In this document: positions 16,596 through 25,319 of the stretch, in pieces | Position numbering within the stretch: position 1 is the first letter of the stretch | Layout of the letters: each line of letters opens with the position of its first letter | Origin: an uncultured Candidatus Poseidoniales archaeon | GTDB taxonomy: Archaea; Thermoplasmatota; Poseidoniia; Poseidoniales; Thalassarchaeaceae | Assembly: GCA_902560445.1 (NCBI GenBank) | Contig: CACELO010000007.1 | Span: 1-47,098 of the forward strand | Length of the DNA stretch: 47,098 bases | Direction: 5' to 3' | Translations under genes and position numbers: made by a program | Notes under the pieces: model-generated | The model's database searches: none | What the model was told of the DNA's origin: nothing | The model's input: the letters and a program-made list of their open reading frames with translations, nothing else

Positions 16596-18785
16596 TCACT
16601 TCATCCAACTAGGAGCCCACCAATTCGCCTTACCTAGCAACCTCATGGTCGAAGGTACTACGATTGCCCTAACGATTGTTGCATCGACTATTACTGCAAC
16701 CATCAATGCAAAACCAATTGATTTGATGATTAGTACATCCGCTAGGACGAATCCAAAGAATACTGCAACCATGATTGCGGCGGCTCCTGTAATCAGGCTA
16801 CCGGAGGCTTGTAAGCCCTCCGCAACAGCCTGGGTATTATCGCCTGTCTTTTCCCACGCCTCGTGAATTCTAGAAAGCATTAGTACCTCGTAATCCATCG
16901 ATAATCCAAAGGCTATTCCGAATACTAGAGGAGGCACCGTCAGGTCAATTGGTTGAGCGGAATAATTTAGCACCCCTGTTAACAAACCGTCTTGGAATAC
17001 TAGTACGATTATTCCGAAGGATGCAGATACGGAGAGAATGTTCATCATAATTGCTTTTACAGGGACTAGAATTGATCTGACCTGAAAGAATACTAGGAGG
17101 ACTGTTAGGCCTAGTACGAATGCAAGAACGGCTGGAATACGCTCTACAAGATGGTCTTTGAGTTCAACCTCGAATGCGCTCCATCCTCCAATTAGAGCTT
17201 CGAAATCTTCCTCATCTGAGATTTTCATCATATCACGGACGATTCTTTCTGACTCGTCAGAACCACTTCGATATTGTATCGGTACCGACATTCGTAGGAT
17301 GTTTTCTGATACAGAAGCAAGCCATACATCTTGGGTCTCGATTGGCCATTCTGTAAATTCCTGTTCAAATAATTCTGTGTTACAGATTGGATGAGTCACA
17401 CTGATTACACCTTCTATTTCTGCGATATTTTGGCAATATGGAGACACGCGCTCAGAATATTCAACACTCAGTGGAACATCATCGGTGGCGAATACGATAA
17501 CGATGGGGATGCTGGATGCTGTGTAGGCTGGAAATTCTTCTTCCAGTATCTCAAAGCCTATTCTAGATTCCATATCTGGAGGCAGTGCTTCTATTCCACC
17601 AGCACTCATTTCTACTCTTAGGAAAGGTGAGGCGGCTAGCAACAGAACAACGAGGGCGGGAATTAACCACCTGAGTGGTTTATCCATGACCTTAATTGAG
17701 AGTTTTTTCCAAAATTCAGTCTTACGATTGGCTCCGGGAATGGGGACCGGTAGTGAATTGATTTTGGGGCCTAAATATGACAACAGCGCGGGTAATACAG
17801 TAAACGAATAGAGCATTGCTGCTGCGACCGCAAGGAATGCACCCAGTCCCATGGAAGGCATGTGTGTCGCGTCGAAGTAGAATAGGCTGCAGAGGCCAAC
17901 GGCAACAGTTGCGCCGGAATACATCACCGCTCTTCCTGCAGTATCCATCATAGTTGCAATCGCACTTTCTGTTGATTGTCCTTTTGCGATTTCTTCACGG
18001 AATCGACTAATCATGAAAAGGCTGTAATCGATTGAAACTGCTATGCCGATTAGTGAAATCATACTCACTGAGTATTCCGTTAGACCGAAGAACCACCAGT
18101 CAGACATCCAGTAACTTATCCCTGTTGCTAGTGCGATCATCAATAGTGCAATCAGAAGTGGTAGAATCGCTGCAGTAAATGTTCCGAAGACGAATAGAAG
18201 GATTATGAGAGAAAGTGGTAGACCTACTACTTCGGCCCTAATTGTATCATTTTTCATTGCGATATCAAAGTCATTTCCTATGATTAGGCTGCCTGTTATA
18301 ATTACCTCGAGTGTTTCACTGTCGAGTTGCTTGAGTGACGGGATTTCATCTGTGAGATCTGCCTCACTTCCCGCAAGAGAGACGTAAACTGCCGTTTTCT
18401 TGCCGTCCAAGGAACTGTGAGTGGCTATTACCTGTTGATTTGTTGGGTCGTCATAAATCGTCGATATACTGACTATGTCGAGGTTCATTTCTCTAATATC
18501 CGAGACAAATGACTCTACTGCAATTTGGAACTCCTCTTCTTGCCAAGTCATTTCTTGGTGAGATAGGATGTAGGTTACGGTGTTTGCGGCTGAGACTGTA
18601 AGTTGTTCGTCGATTAGGCCCAGCGCTCTTCCGGAATCTGTTGTAGGTGGAGGCGCGTTTCCATCTATGAATTGCTCTCCCTGACTGAGAAGACCAACTG
18701 AAAATAGAAGCGATGCTACTGCAAAAACTACCACTGCTTTACGCTTATCGTGGACATAGAGACCAAAATTGTAGAGGCGTGACAT
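16596..18785 (-). CDS. MMPL/RND superfamily exporter (HAE3-like)
   Basis: This 729-residue protein has an RND layout: one N-terminal helix, a soluble loop of about 150 residues, five or six helices, then a repeat of the same plan. The first helix cluster contains GIAVSIDYSLFMISRFREE and the second FGIAFGLSMDYEVLMLSRIHEAWE, the paired D-Y motifs expected for proton relay in MMPL transporters. The single-chain two-repeat architecture matches HAE3/MmpL exporters of lipids or hydrophobic compounds; archaea lack an outer membrane, so a direct lipid-transfer role is plausible. ATG 18785 is chosen; upstream in-frame codons lie across a TATA-like box. It overlaps no upstream gene once trimmed. Confidence 0.88.
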   Translation of the reverse strand: MSRLYNFGLYVHDKRKAVVVFAVASLLFSVGLLSQGEQFIDGNAPPPTTDSGRALGLIDEQLTVSAANTVTYILSHQEMTWQEEEFQIAVESFVSDIREMNLDIVSISTIYDDPTNQQVIATHSSLDGKKTAVYVSLAGSEADLTDEIPSLKQLDSETLEVIITGSLIIGNDFDIAMKNDTIRAEVVGLPLSLIILLFVFGTFTAAILPLLIALLMIALATGISYWMSDWWFFGLTEYSVSMISLIGIAVSIDYSLFMISRFREEIAKGQSTESAIATMMDTAGRAVMYSGATVAVGLCSLFYFDATHMPSMGLGAFLAVAAAMLYSFTVLPALLSYLGPKINSLPVPIPGANRKTEFWKKLSIKVMDKPLRWLIPALVVLLLAASPFLRVEMSAGGIEALPPDMESRIGFEILEEEFPAYTASSIPIVIVFATDDVPLSVEYSERVSPYCQNIAEIEGVISVTHPICNTELFEQEFTEWPIETQDVWLASVSENILRMSVPIQYRSGSDESERIVRDMMKISDEEDFEALIGGWSAFEVELKDHLVERIPAVLAFVLGLTVLLVFFQVRSILVPVKAIMMNILSVSASFGIIVLVFQDGLLTGVLNYSAQPIDLTVPPLVFGIAFGLSMDYEVLMLSRIHEAWEKTGDNTQAVAEGLQASGSLITGAAAIMVAVFFGFVLADVLIIKSIGFALMVAVIVDATIVRAIVVPSTMRLLGKANWWAPSWMK

Positions 18786-18814
18786 GTTACAATTCTTTTG
18801 TGAACAAATTGTAG

Positions 18815-18820
18815 TTATAA
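18815..18820 (-). promoter_or_regulatory. TATA-like box for the MMPL exporter
   Basis: TTATAA lies 30 bases upstream of ATG 18785 and would place transcription start within a few bases of that codon. This supports the shorter start and a leaderless transcript. Confidence 0.45.
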
Positions 18821-18844
18821 GCGAATGTTTTTCAGTCTCAAAAT

Positions 18845-19741
18845 TCAATTGTAGCGCCTATTCAACTCTGAGAATAATTGGCTTGGTATTTCTGAACCAA
18901 TTGTCATGCGTTCGCCGTCCGGATGATTGAATGAAAGAGAGGTCGCATGGAGGCACAATCTGTTTACACTCGCCTTTCCGAAGCCATGTCTAGTATCTCC
19001 TGCTACTGGACAACCTAGATGTTTCATGTGGAGTCGGATTTGGGCCCTCCTTCCGGTGTCTATTTTGATGCATATTAGACTATGTTCGGGGCCCACTTTT
19101 TCCTTCCGCCAATGTGTTATGGCTTCTCTTCCTCCTCGTCTACCTTTCTCCACGAGTCTGACTCTTTTGTCCTTAGTTTCAAGGATACGGAGATTGATTG
19201 TTCCGCTTTCCTGCGAAGGTTCTCGATGAACCACTGCGTGATAGATTCGCTCTACTGAGCGATCTTTGAATTGTTTTTGAAGCATGTCTTTGGTTTCTGC
19301 AGAGCGCGCAAATATCATACATCCTGAAGTCTCTCTATCGAGTCTGTGAACTAAGTGTGTTCGGGTTTTTCCACTTTCCCATGCCCATTTTGCGACTCTG
19401 TCGTACATCGTATCTAGTTCGCCTCTGTCGGTAGCAACGGAAAGAAGCCCGGCTGGTTTGTTGGCAAGAATTACTTCTGTATCGAAATACAATACCTCAG
19501 GTTCAGGAATTGTTTCTTTTGGTTGAGTCAGAGGTTTGTCACCATCTGCTTTCGAAAGCACTTCTACCAACGAACCTTTTGGCACTTTCATGTTTGCCCG
19601 AGTTGCCTTATCTCCATCAACTCGAACTCGCCCATGATCTACCATTCTACGAAGGGAGTTTCGTTTGGCTGTGGGATGAAGTGATGCCAGAACCTCAAGG
19701 AGAATTGTTTCCTCTTTGGTTTCGACACTGGGGTCGGGCAT
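18845..19741 (-). CDS. RluA-family pseudouridine synthase with S4 domain
   Basis: This 298-residue protein has an N-terminal S4-like RNA-binding region (about residues 25-65, SLRRMVDHGRVRVDG), followed by the RluA catalytic domain. HLVHRLDRETSG contains the catalytic Asp, and the C-terminal TGRRAQIRLHMKHLGCPVAGD is the standard RluA substrate-binding block. It isomerises uridine to pseudouridine in rRNA or tRNA; the exact site cannot be read from sequence. RluA-type enzymes with S4 domains are mainly bacterial, so this gene may have been acquired. It precedes the MMPL gene on the same strand. Confidence 0.93.
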   Translation of the reverse strand: MPDPSVETKEETILLEVLASLHPTAKRNSLRRMVDHGRVRVDGDKATRANMKVPKGSLVEVLSKADGDKPLTQPKETIPEPEVLYFDTEVILANKPAGLLSVATDRGELDTMYDRVAKWAWESGKTRTHLVHRLDRETSGCMIFARSAETKDMLQKQFKDRSVERIYHAVVHREPSQESGTINLRILETKDKRVRLVEKGRRGGREAITHWRKEKVGPEHSLICIKIDTGRRAQIRLHMKHLGCPVAGDTRHGFGKASVNRLCLHATSLSFNHPDGERMTIGSEIPSQLFSELNRRYN

Positions 19742-19793
19742 ATGCTCCGCAGGGGCGAAATCAATTCAAACTGACTGTTTAGTCAGATTGACG

Positions 19794-19952
19794 CTACTCG
19801 GTCATTTGTGCGATACGGTCGCTCAGTAGTAGAAGTGCCGAAGCCCAAAGGCCGACAAATATCCCTAAATCTTGATCTCCATTGTAATATATGCCAATGC
19901 TTCCGAATATAGATGCTAAGCTAGCAAAAAGTCCTATTTTTCTCCAATCCAT
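19794..19952 (-). CDS. small two-helix membrane protein (52 residues)
   Basis: This small gene reads MDWRKIGLFASL, a first hydrophobic helix to about residue 22, a short polar YYNGDQDLG turn, then a second helix (GIFVGLWASALLLL) ending DRIAQMTE and a TAG stop. GGAGGT stands upstream of the ATG with about 11 bases spacing. The clean helix-turn-helix hydrophobicity and the ribosome-binding site argue for a real protein. Function unknown. It lies between the RluA and mosaic-protein genes, all on the minus strand, and fills most of what would otherwise be an empty 309-base gap. Confidence 0.65.
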   Translation of the reverse strand: MDWRKIGLFASLASIFGSIGIYYNGDQDLGIFVGLWASALLLLSDRIAQMTE

Positions 19953-20050
19953 TTTGTATTCCCACCTCCTAAATCAATTCTTGGTTTGCCCTACAGTGTA
20001 TAGAGGTATGTCTTAGAAAAATTGTTGCTAGTTGGGGAAGTGCGCTGTAA

Positions 20051-22873
20051 TTAGTCCTTCCACCATTGGTCATCTTTGGGAACGATCTCAAAGTCGTCTT
20101 GGCTATCCAAAGTGTATCCACTATCTGAGAAAATACGTATGCTCCAGCGGCCCTCGGATTTTTCATAGAATCTTGCTTTGTTCACATCTATGTCCCTCAG
20201 CCAGTGCCAACGAACACCCTCCTCTCCATGATCGGAGTCTTCGCCGCCACGAGGATAGATACCTACCCAAGCATCGTTGCTAGTGGGAGGGTTGTTGATT
20301 CTGAAATACACGCCCTTGTTGGTGGTTGCCTCTAAAATATCGATACTCGATTTTTGGCTATCATCTTGTTTCCTGCGGCTACTTCCGCCCCAGATTATTA
20401 ACAGACTGATTATCGCGATGGAGCTAAGACCCGTCATGATTGAGCCGCCAATTATCATACCGATGGCTCCAACGACTTCTTCTCCGTCTTGGATCCACAT
20501 GACGGCGGCTTCTGAGCCATCAGAATATTCTGCACTAATCGTTGTAGTGCCTTTCATACAACCGTAGCATGCTTGTCCCATTTTGATGATGTTTCTTCCA
20601 TCCTTATGTTTTTGTTGGACGTGGTCGCCGGATTCGCATTGGCCAAGTTCGAACACTTGTCGACTTTCATCTGGAGGGTTGACTTTCTGATATCCCGTCC
20701 ACGGGTCAGACGTCCAGCTTCCTGAGTGGGTGGCGCTCACGATGATGTCTTCACAGTGGTCATAGATGCCATTATTATCGAAGTCCCCCAGTACCGCCTC
20801 GATGAAAATGATGAATCCCTGATCGCCCATATCATCTACATCGAAAATTTCCAGAGTGGCATTGGATTCAGATTGGGCTACGAATGATTCGGCTGAAATA
20901 GACCCGATGACAAGCAGGGTTACGCCGGGCCCCAGGAGTAATACGGCGAACACGGCCCCGAACTTGGTCCACCGAGGAGCAGTCTGGGTTCGGGCAGCAT
21001 TAGATCTGGTCCACGAAGATATGAGGGCAAACCAAGCGCCCACTGCCAAGAATCCGCCAACGCCAGTCAGAATCGCGCCCGGAATTATCATCCCGAGTCT
21101 ATCCTCGCCTGTTGAGCCGGTTCCGATGATAAGAAGCGGTAAACCGGGAATCAACAAGAACAGACCAAATAAAGCCACGAATCCTATTCTTCCGCGTCCT
21201 GGTTTTTCAGCCGTCTCATCAAACGGTTGAGACTCAACAGTCTGAGCCTTGACTTGGAAGTCTTTTCTTTCGTGCAGCGAATGTCCTCCATCAGAGAATA
21301 CCCGTATGCTCCAATCTCCTAGTGCTTGCTTAGGGAACGATGCGTTGTTCGCATCTAAGTTCCGAAGCCATTTCCATCGCTTGTTTTCCTCTCCATGGTC
21401 TTGGTCGAGTGCATTCGGTGGGTAGATGCCCACCCAAGCATCGTTGCTGCTTGGACGATTGCTGATTCTGAAACGAATGGGTTTACCCACTACTGCTTCC
21501 AAAATCTCAATCCCATTGGTCGCCAGAGTTGTATGGGGACTAGTCGACGCTCCCGCAGGAATCGGGAACTCGCCATGTGGCTTGTTGTGAGTAGCATCAT
21601 CACTGCATCGGAAGAGCCCTGTACCTCCGGGCTGCGCAAAGAATGCCGCGTCTTTCGGTGCGCCACCGCCTCTATCGTTCCATATCTGACCACCCAAAGG
21701 TTGCCTGTTCGGGCTAAGGCAGGCCAAGGAAACACAGACCACATCCTTGCGTGAGGGTGGGGTTTCGCTAGTTGTACCCACGTCACCAAGTGAGACGTAA
21801 CCCGCTGGTGGGATAGGGCGCCAGCACCAGAAGCGACGTTTACCGCGTTCCTGCCACCATACTAGATCGAACCTTTCGGGCGGTGCGATGTCTCTACCAC
21901 CAGCACGAATGACCAGTGACGAGAAGGTTGGACGCGAGTGTCCGTTCTTGGCGGTCATGCCAATCAAATGACACCCTGCAGGAACGCGTGGTCTCCAGAC
22001 GGAGACGTCTTGTTCTGCGCCGGAACCACTGTCGTTCCATACCTCATCGTACTCACTAATCGGGATGAATTCGAAGTTGACCTGTTCGTTTGACGACGCT
22101 TTGGTAGGAGATATTGCAGGCATCTCGTAGACTGCGGGGCCACGCCACCTTTCGTCGACATCGTTCCAAGTTCCCCGGGCTTGCAGGCCGAGGTGCACCC
22201 TATTTTCGGCACCTCCGGAGTTGTTGGGCTCGCCATGATACCAGTTAGTGTAAGTCCAAGGTTGGCCATCAGACCAGTACCAGTGGTCAGCACCTGGACC
22301 ATTGCCACTACCTTTCCTAATTCCGCCTATCCATACAGGTTTCCCGCCAGAGATTCTTGTGACCTCTTCGTTTTCCTCAGCACTACTGATTGTAGCAAGA
22401 TGCCTTCCCATCGCCTTAGCACGATCGTTGTGCTCGTTCCATGCCATCTCTTCTGGAACAAACATGTACTGGCCTTGAGTGCGTGGCTGGTTTGACAATC
22501 CAATCTGGATTTCTTCCCAGCCACCTCTTGGCGCATGATCACGGTTCCACTGTGCTGTGCCATTCTGCTGCGCACTCAGGTACTTCCCATGACAAGACCT
22601 CAAACAGACGACATTGTTGCCACGGTCTTCGACCGTAAACTCCTCCCAGCCACCTGGTGGCGCCTCTCTACGATTGATTTGTACGCTACCATCAAGCTGC
22701 GCTGAAACGTACATACCGTGTGCACCCTTGAGTGCAATCTTGCCATTGTACCGCTGTTCTACTTGGAAGTATTCCCAGGTACTTGCATGGTCGCGGTTCC
22801 ATTCCGCACGCCCGTCGGGCTGAGCGCTCAGATACTTCCCGTGCACGCTTCGGAGCGACACGGTTCCTTGCAT
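20051..22873 (-). CDS. mosaic membrane protein: fascin-like, C-type lectin, Vps62-like and duplicated WVGIYP domains
   Basis: This 940-residue protein has, in order: three fascin/beta-trefoil-like repeats (residues 1-125; LRSxHGKYLSAQxDG, then NRDHA); a C-type-lectin-like domain (135-250; WIGGI, WSDGQPWTYTNWYHGEPNN, GTWNDV); a Vps62-like region (about 268-445; VWRPRVPAGCHLIGM and WCWRPIPPAGYVSLGDV); a first domain with SNDAWVGIYP (455-543); three membrane helices (562-585, 592-618, 637-660); a loop with DFDNNGIYDHCED resembling a calcium site and several Cys; a fourth helix (801-829); and a second SNDAWVGIYP domain (845-931). There is no signal peptide, so the N-terminal sugar- or actin-binding-like modules may be cytoplasmic. 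The two terminal domains are clearly duplicates. Function unknown; the domain mix is eukaryote-like. Confidence 0.85.
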   Translation of the reverse strand: MQGTVSLRSVHGKYLSAQPDGRAEWNRDHASTWEYFQVEQRYNGKIALKGAHGMYVSAQLDGSVQINRREAPPGGWEEFTVEDRGNNVVCLRSCHGKYLSAQQNGTAQWNRDHAPRGGWEEIQIGLSNQPRTQGQYMFVPEEMAWNEHNDRAKAMGRHLATISSAEENEEVTRISGGKPVWIGGIRKGSGNGPGADHWYWSDGQPWTYTNWYHGEPNNSGGAENRVHLGLQARGTWNDVDERWRGPAVYEMPAISPTKASSNEQVNFEFIPISEYDEVWNDSGSGAEQDVSVWRPRVPAGCHLIGMTAKNGHSRPTFSSLVIRAGGRDIAPPERFDLVWWQERGKRRFWCWRPIPPAGYVSLGDVGTTSETPPSRKDVVCVSLACLSPNRQPLGGQIWNDRGGGAPKDAAFFAQPGGTGLFRCSDDATHNKPHGEFPIPAGASTSPHTTLATNGIEILEAVVGKPIRFRISNRPSSNDAWVGIYPPNALDQDHGEENKRWKWLRNLDANNASFPKQALGDWSIRVFSDGGHSLHERKDFQVKAQTVESQPFDETAEKPGRGRIGFVALFGLFLLIPGLPLLIIGTGSTGEDRLGMIIPGAILTGVGGFLAVGAWFALISSWTRSNAARTQTAPRWTKFGAVFAVLLLGPGVTLLVIGSISAESFVAQSESNATLEIFDVDDMGDQGFIIFIEAVLGDFDNNGIYDHCEDIIVSATHSGSWTSDPWTGYQKVNPPDESRQVFELGQCESGDHVQQKHKDGRNIIKMGQACYGCMKGTTTISAEYSDGSEAAVMWIQDGEEVVGAIGMIIGGSIMTGLSSIAIISLLIIWGGSSRRKQDDSQKSSIDILEATTNKGVYFRINNPPTSNDAWVGIYPRGGEDSDHGEEGVRWHWLRDIDVNKARFYEKSEGRWSIRIFSDSGYTLDSQDDFEIVPKDDQWWKD

Positions 22874-22970
22874 GATTTGTCGTAAATAGAAGAGAATATG
22901 GATGTTGTTGAGGGGGTTTCAATACAAACAACTTCAATTGATTCGGGTAATACAACATGTTGTGGGAGGT

Positions 22971-24491
22971 ATGTCCTTGGACTCATTGGACTGGCGGGAG
23001 CGCTTCGTCGAGGAAACGCCTGGAGACAGTGTCTCGGGGGGTGGGCCTAGGCAAGTCCCCGGTGCTTGTTGGTCGAAAGTCGAGCCTACTCCTGTTCCGA
23101 ATCCGACTCTCAGACTATGGTCGGATGAACTGGCTGAAATCTTAGGAATAGAAAGAGGAGGGGAGGGTTTTCTTGGAGGTAACAGAATAGCCGATGGAAT
23201 GTCCCCCTATGCGCAACGATACGGGGGTCATCAATTCGGAAATTGGGCCGGACAACTAGGGGATGGACGAGCGATTACATTAGGAGAAGTTGATACTGGT
23301 GAGCAGGTTCTGGAATTACAGCTCAAAGGTTCTGGCGTCACCCCTTATTCTCGCTTTGCGGATGGGAAAGCGGTACTTCGTTCCTCGATTCGAGAGTTCC
23401 TCTGTAGCGAAGCGATGCACCATCTTGGAGTCCCTACCACCCGCGCATTGTCACTGGTCACAACGGGTGAAGATGTAGTGCGAGATATTCTCTATAACGG
23501 GAATCCTGCACCTGAAGACGGTGCGATTGTTTGTAGGGTTGCTCCGAGTTTCATTCGATTTGGGAGCTTTCAGATTCATGCAATGGATGGAAATAGAAGT
23601 GCTCTGCAGGCTCTTGTTAAACACACTGTGAAACATCATTTTAACGGATATTCGGTGGAGGATGATGATGGTATACTAAAGTGGACAAGACACATCGCAA
23701 GAGAGACTGCTTTGATGATTGCACATTGGATGAGAGTCGGTTTTGTTCACGGAGTAATGAATACTGACAATATGTCTATTCATGGCTTAAGCATCGATTA
23801 TGGTCCCTACGGATGGATTGAGGACTTTGATCTCGGATGGACTCCCAATACGACCGACGCTGGGAGGAAGAGGTATAGATTTGGGAATCAGGCTGACATT
23901 GGAGGATGGAATATTGCTCGTTTTTTGGAGGCGGTTTCTCCTCTGATGGAAAAGCCTGAGAATCTCAACGATGTAATGGATGTTTACTATCAGGAATACC
24001 AAGAGGTTCATACAAGGATGTGGATGGATAAGATAGGGGTCGATGATTACAAACAAAATGAAATCGATTTGGTTGCAGACCTGATTCCGCTACTGGAGTC
24101 TTCTAATATCGATATGACGATCTTTTTCCGATTGTTGTCAAATCTAGAAGCCCCGGATGTGGAGCTGCTAAATTTCGCATTCTACTCTCCTGAGAAAATC
24201 CCTGTGGAGAAATGGAATAAATGGCTGAATAGATGGTGGGAGTGTACGGAGAGCGCACCAAATAGAGGGAAAATGAGAGGTGTTAATCCTAAATTTGTCC
24301 TAAGAAATTGGATGGCTCAATTGGCTATAGATGCCGCTGAAAAGGGAGATTATACTGTTGCGGAAGAGCTCCACTATTTGCTAAAATCACCATACGCAGA
24401 GCAGTCGGAATACGAATCTAAGTGGTTCCAGAAGAGGCCGGAGTGGGCTGAACACAGGGTTGGTTGTTCGATGCTTTCTTGCTCAAGCTGA
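22971..24491 (+). CDS. selO: SelO/YdiU family protein AMPylase (pseudokinase)
   Basis: This protein of about 506 residues is a clear SelO homologue: YAQRYGGHQFGNWAGQLGDGRA, ELQLKGSGVTPYSRFADGKAV and LRSSIREFLCSEAM form the inverted nucleotide-binding lobe; GVMNTDNMSIHGLSIDYGP provides the catalytic and metal-binding Asn and Asp. SelO transfers AMP from ATP to Ser/Thr/Tyr of proteins, with roles in redox regulation. The C-terminus ends CSMLSCSS with cysteines instead of selenocysteine, as in many bacterial YdiU. ATG 22971 is chosen; the frame runs upstream to 22902, and GGGAGGT touches this ATG too closely to serve as its ribosome-binding site, so the start is not settled. Confidence 0.92.
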   Translation: MSLDSLDWRERFVEETPGDSVSGGGPRQVPGACWSKVEPTPVPNPTLRLWSDELAEILGIERGGEGFLGGNRIADGMSPYAQRYGGHQFGNWAGQLGDGRAITLGEVDTGEQVLELQLKGSGVTPYSRFADGKAVLRSSIREFLCSEAMHHLGVPTTRALSLVTTGEDVVRDILYNGNPAPEDGAIVCRVAPSFIRFGSFQIHAMDGNRSALQALVKHTVKHHFNGYSVEDDDGILKWTRHIARETALMIAHWMRVGFVHGVMNTDNMSIHGLSIDYGPYGWIEDFDLGWTPNTTDAGRKRYRFGNQADIGGWNIARFLEAVSPLMEKPENLNDVMDVYYQEYQEVHTRMWMDKIGVDDYKQNEIDLVADLIPLLESSNIDMTIFFRLLSNLEAPDVELLNFAFYSPEKIPVEKWNKWLNRWWECTESAPNRGKMRGVNPKFVLRNWMAQLAIDAAEKGDYTVAEELHYLLKSPYAEQSEYESKWFQKRPEWAEHRVGCSMLSCSS

Positions 24492-24497
24492 TTGTCG

Positions 24498-25319
24498 TCA
24501 GAGGAGGTTTTCTTCTACATAATTTACAGCGTTTCTGAAGATTGCCATGCCCTCTCCCTCGCCGTGTTCGCCTTGATCTATATCTCTTGTCCAAGTCGCA
24601 TCTAACCACGTGGAGTGGTTAGCTTCTGGGTGCGGCATCAGCCCAAAGACTAGCCCTGTAGGGTCACATACTCCTGCGATATTCCGCCAACTCTGATTGG
24701 GCGATATTGGGTATGGAAGAACCTCATCACTCGAACTAGGGTATTCCATGGCAGGATCGACGTAGCGAACTGCTAGTTGTCCTGATTCGGACCAACGATC
24801 GAGAAGTTTTCTATCATTGGTAACGAACTTGCCTTCGCCGTGACGAACAGGAACTCTCATTCTCTTGATTCCCTTGGTCCAGATGCAGGGGCTATTGGGG
24901 TCAAACTCTAGAGTTGCCCAGCGATTTTCATAATGGCCACTATCGTTCAATGCAAGCGATGCTGTTTGTGTCAAACTGACTTCTTCGTCGCCTGGAAGTA
25001 GTCCCATCTTGACAAGTACTTGGAATCCGTTGCAAATTCCGATTACCAGTTTGCCCGATTGAACAAAACGCCTTACTTGATCTCTTAGGCCGAATCTCAG
25101 TCTGTTACCCATAAGCCTGCCACTACCTAGGTGATCTCCGAAAGAGAACCCCCCCGGAACCGCCATGATGTGATAGTCATCTAGACTCATTTCTCCGTTT
25201 ACAAGTCGATTGACATGGACTCTGACAGCCGTGGCCCCGGCCATTTCGAAAACCGCCATAGTCTCGGTTTCACAATTAATTCCGAAGCCCGAGAGTACCG
25301 CTACACGAACCTCGCTCAT
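24498..25319 (-). CDS. purQ: phosphoribosylformylglycinamidine synthase, glutaminase subunit PurQ
   Basis: This 273-residue class I glutamine amidotransferase has the nucleophilic Cys in GICNGFQVL and the catalytic His-Glu in LMPHPEANH; VPGGFSFGDHLGSG is the conserved PurQ oxyanion segment. It supplies ammonia from glutamine to PurL for converting FGAR to FGAM in purine synthesis. The start codon overlaps the end of purL (ATGA at 25316-25319), so the two subunits are translationally coupled in correct stoichiometric order. Length is slightly above the bacterial small PurQ (about 230) because of an insertion before the C-terminal block. Confidence 0.95.
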   Translation of the reverse strand: MSEVRVAVLSGFGINCETETMAVFEMAGATAVRVHVNRLVNGEMSLDDYHIMAVPGGFSFGDHLGSGRLMGNRLRFGLRDQVRRFVQSGKLVIGICNGFQVLVKMGLLPGDEEVSLTQTASLALNDSGHYENRWATLEFDPNSPCIWTKGIKRMRVPVRHGEGKFVTNDRKLLDRWSESGQLAVRYVDPAMEYPSSSDEVLPYPISPNQSWRNIAGVCDPTGLVFGLMPHPEANHSTWLDATWTRDIDQGEHGEGEGMAIFRNAVNYVEENLL

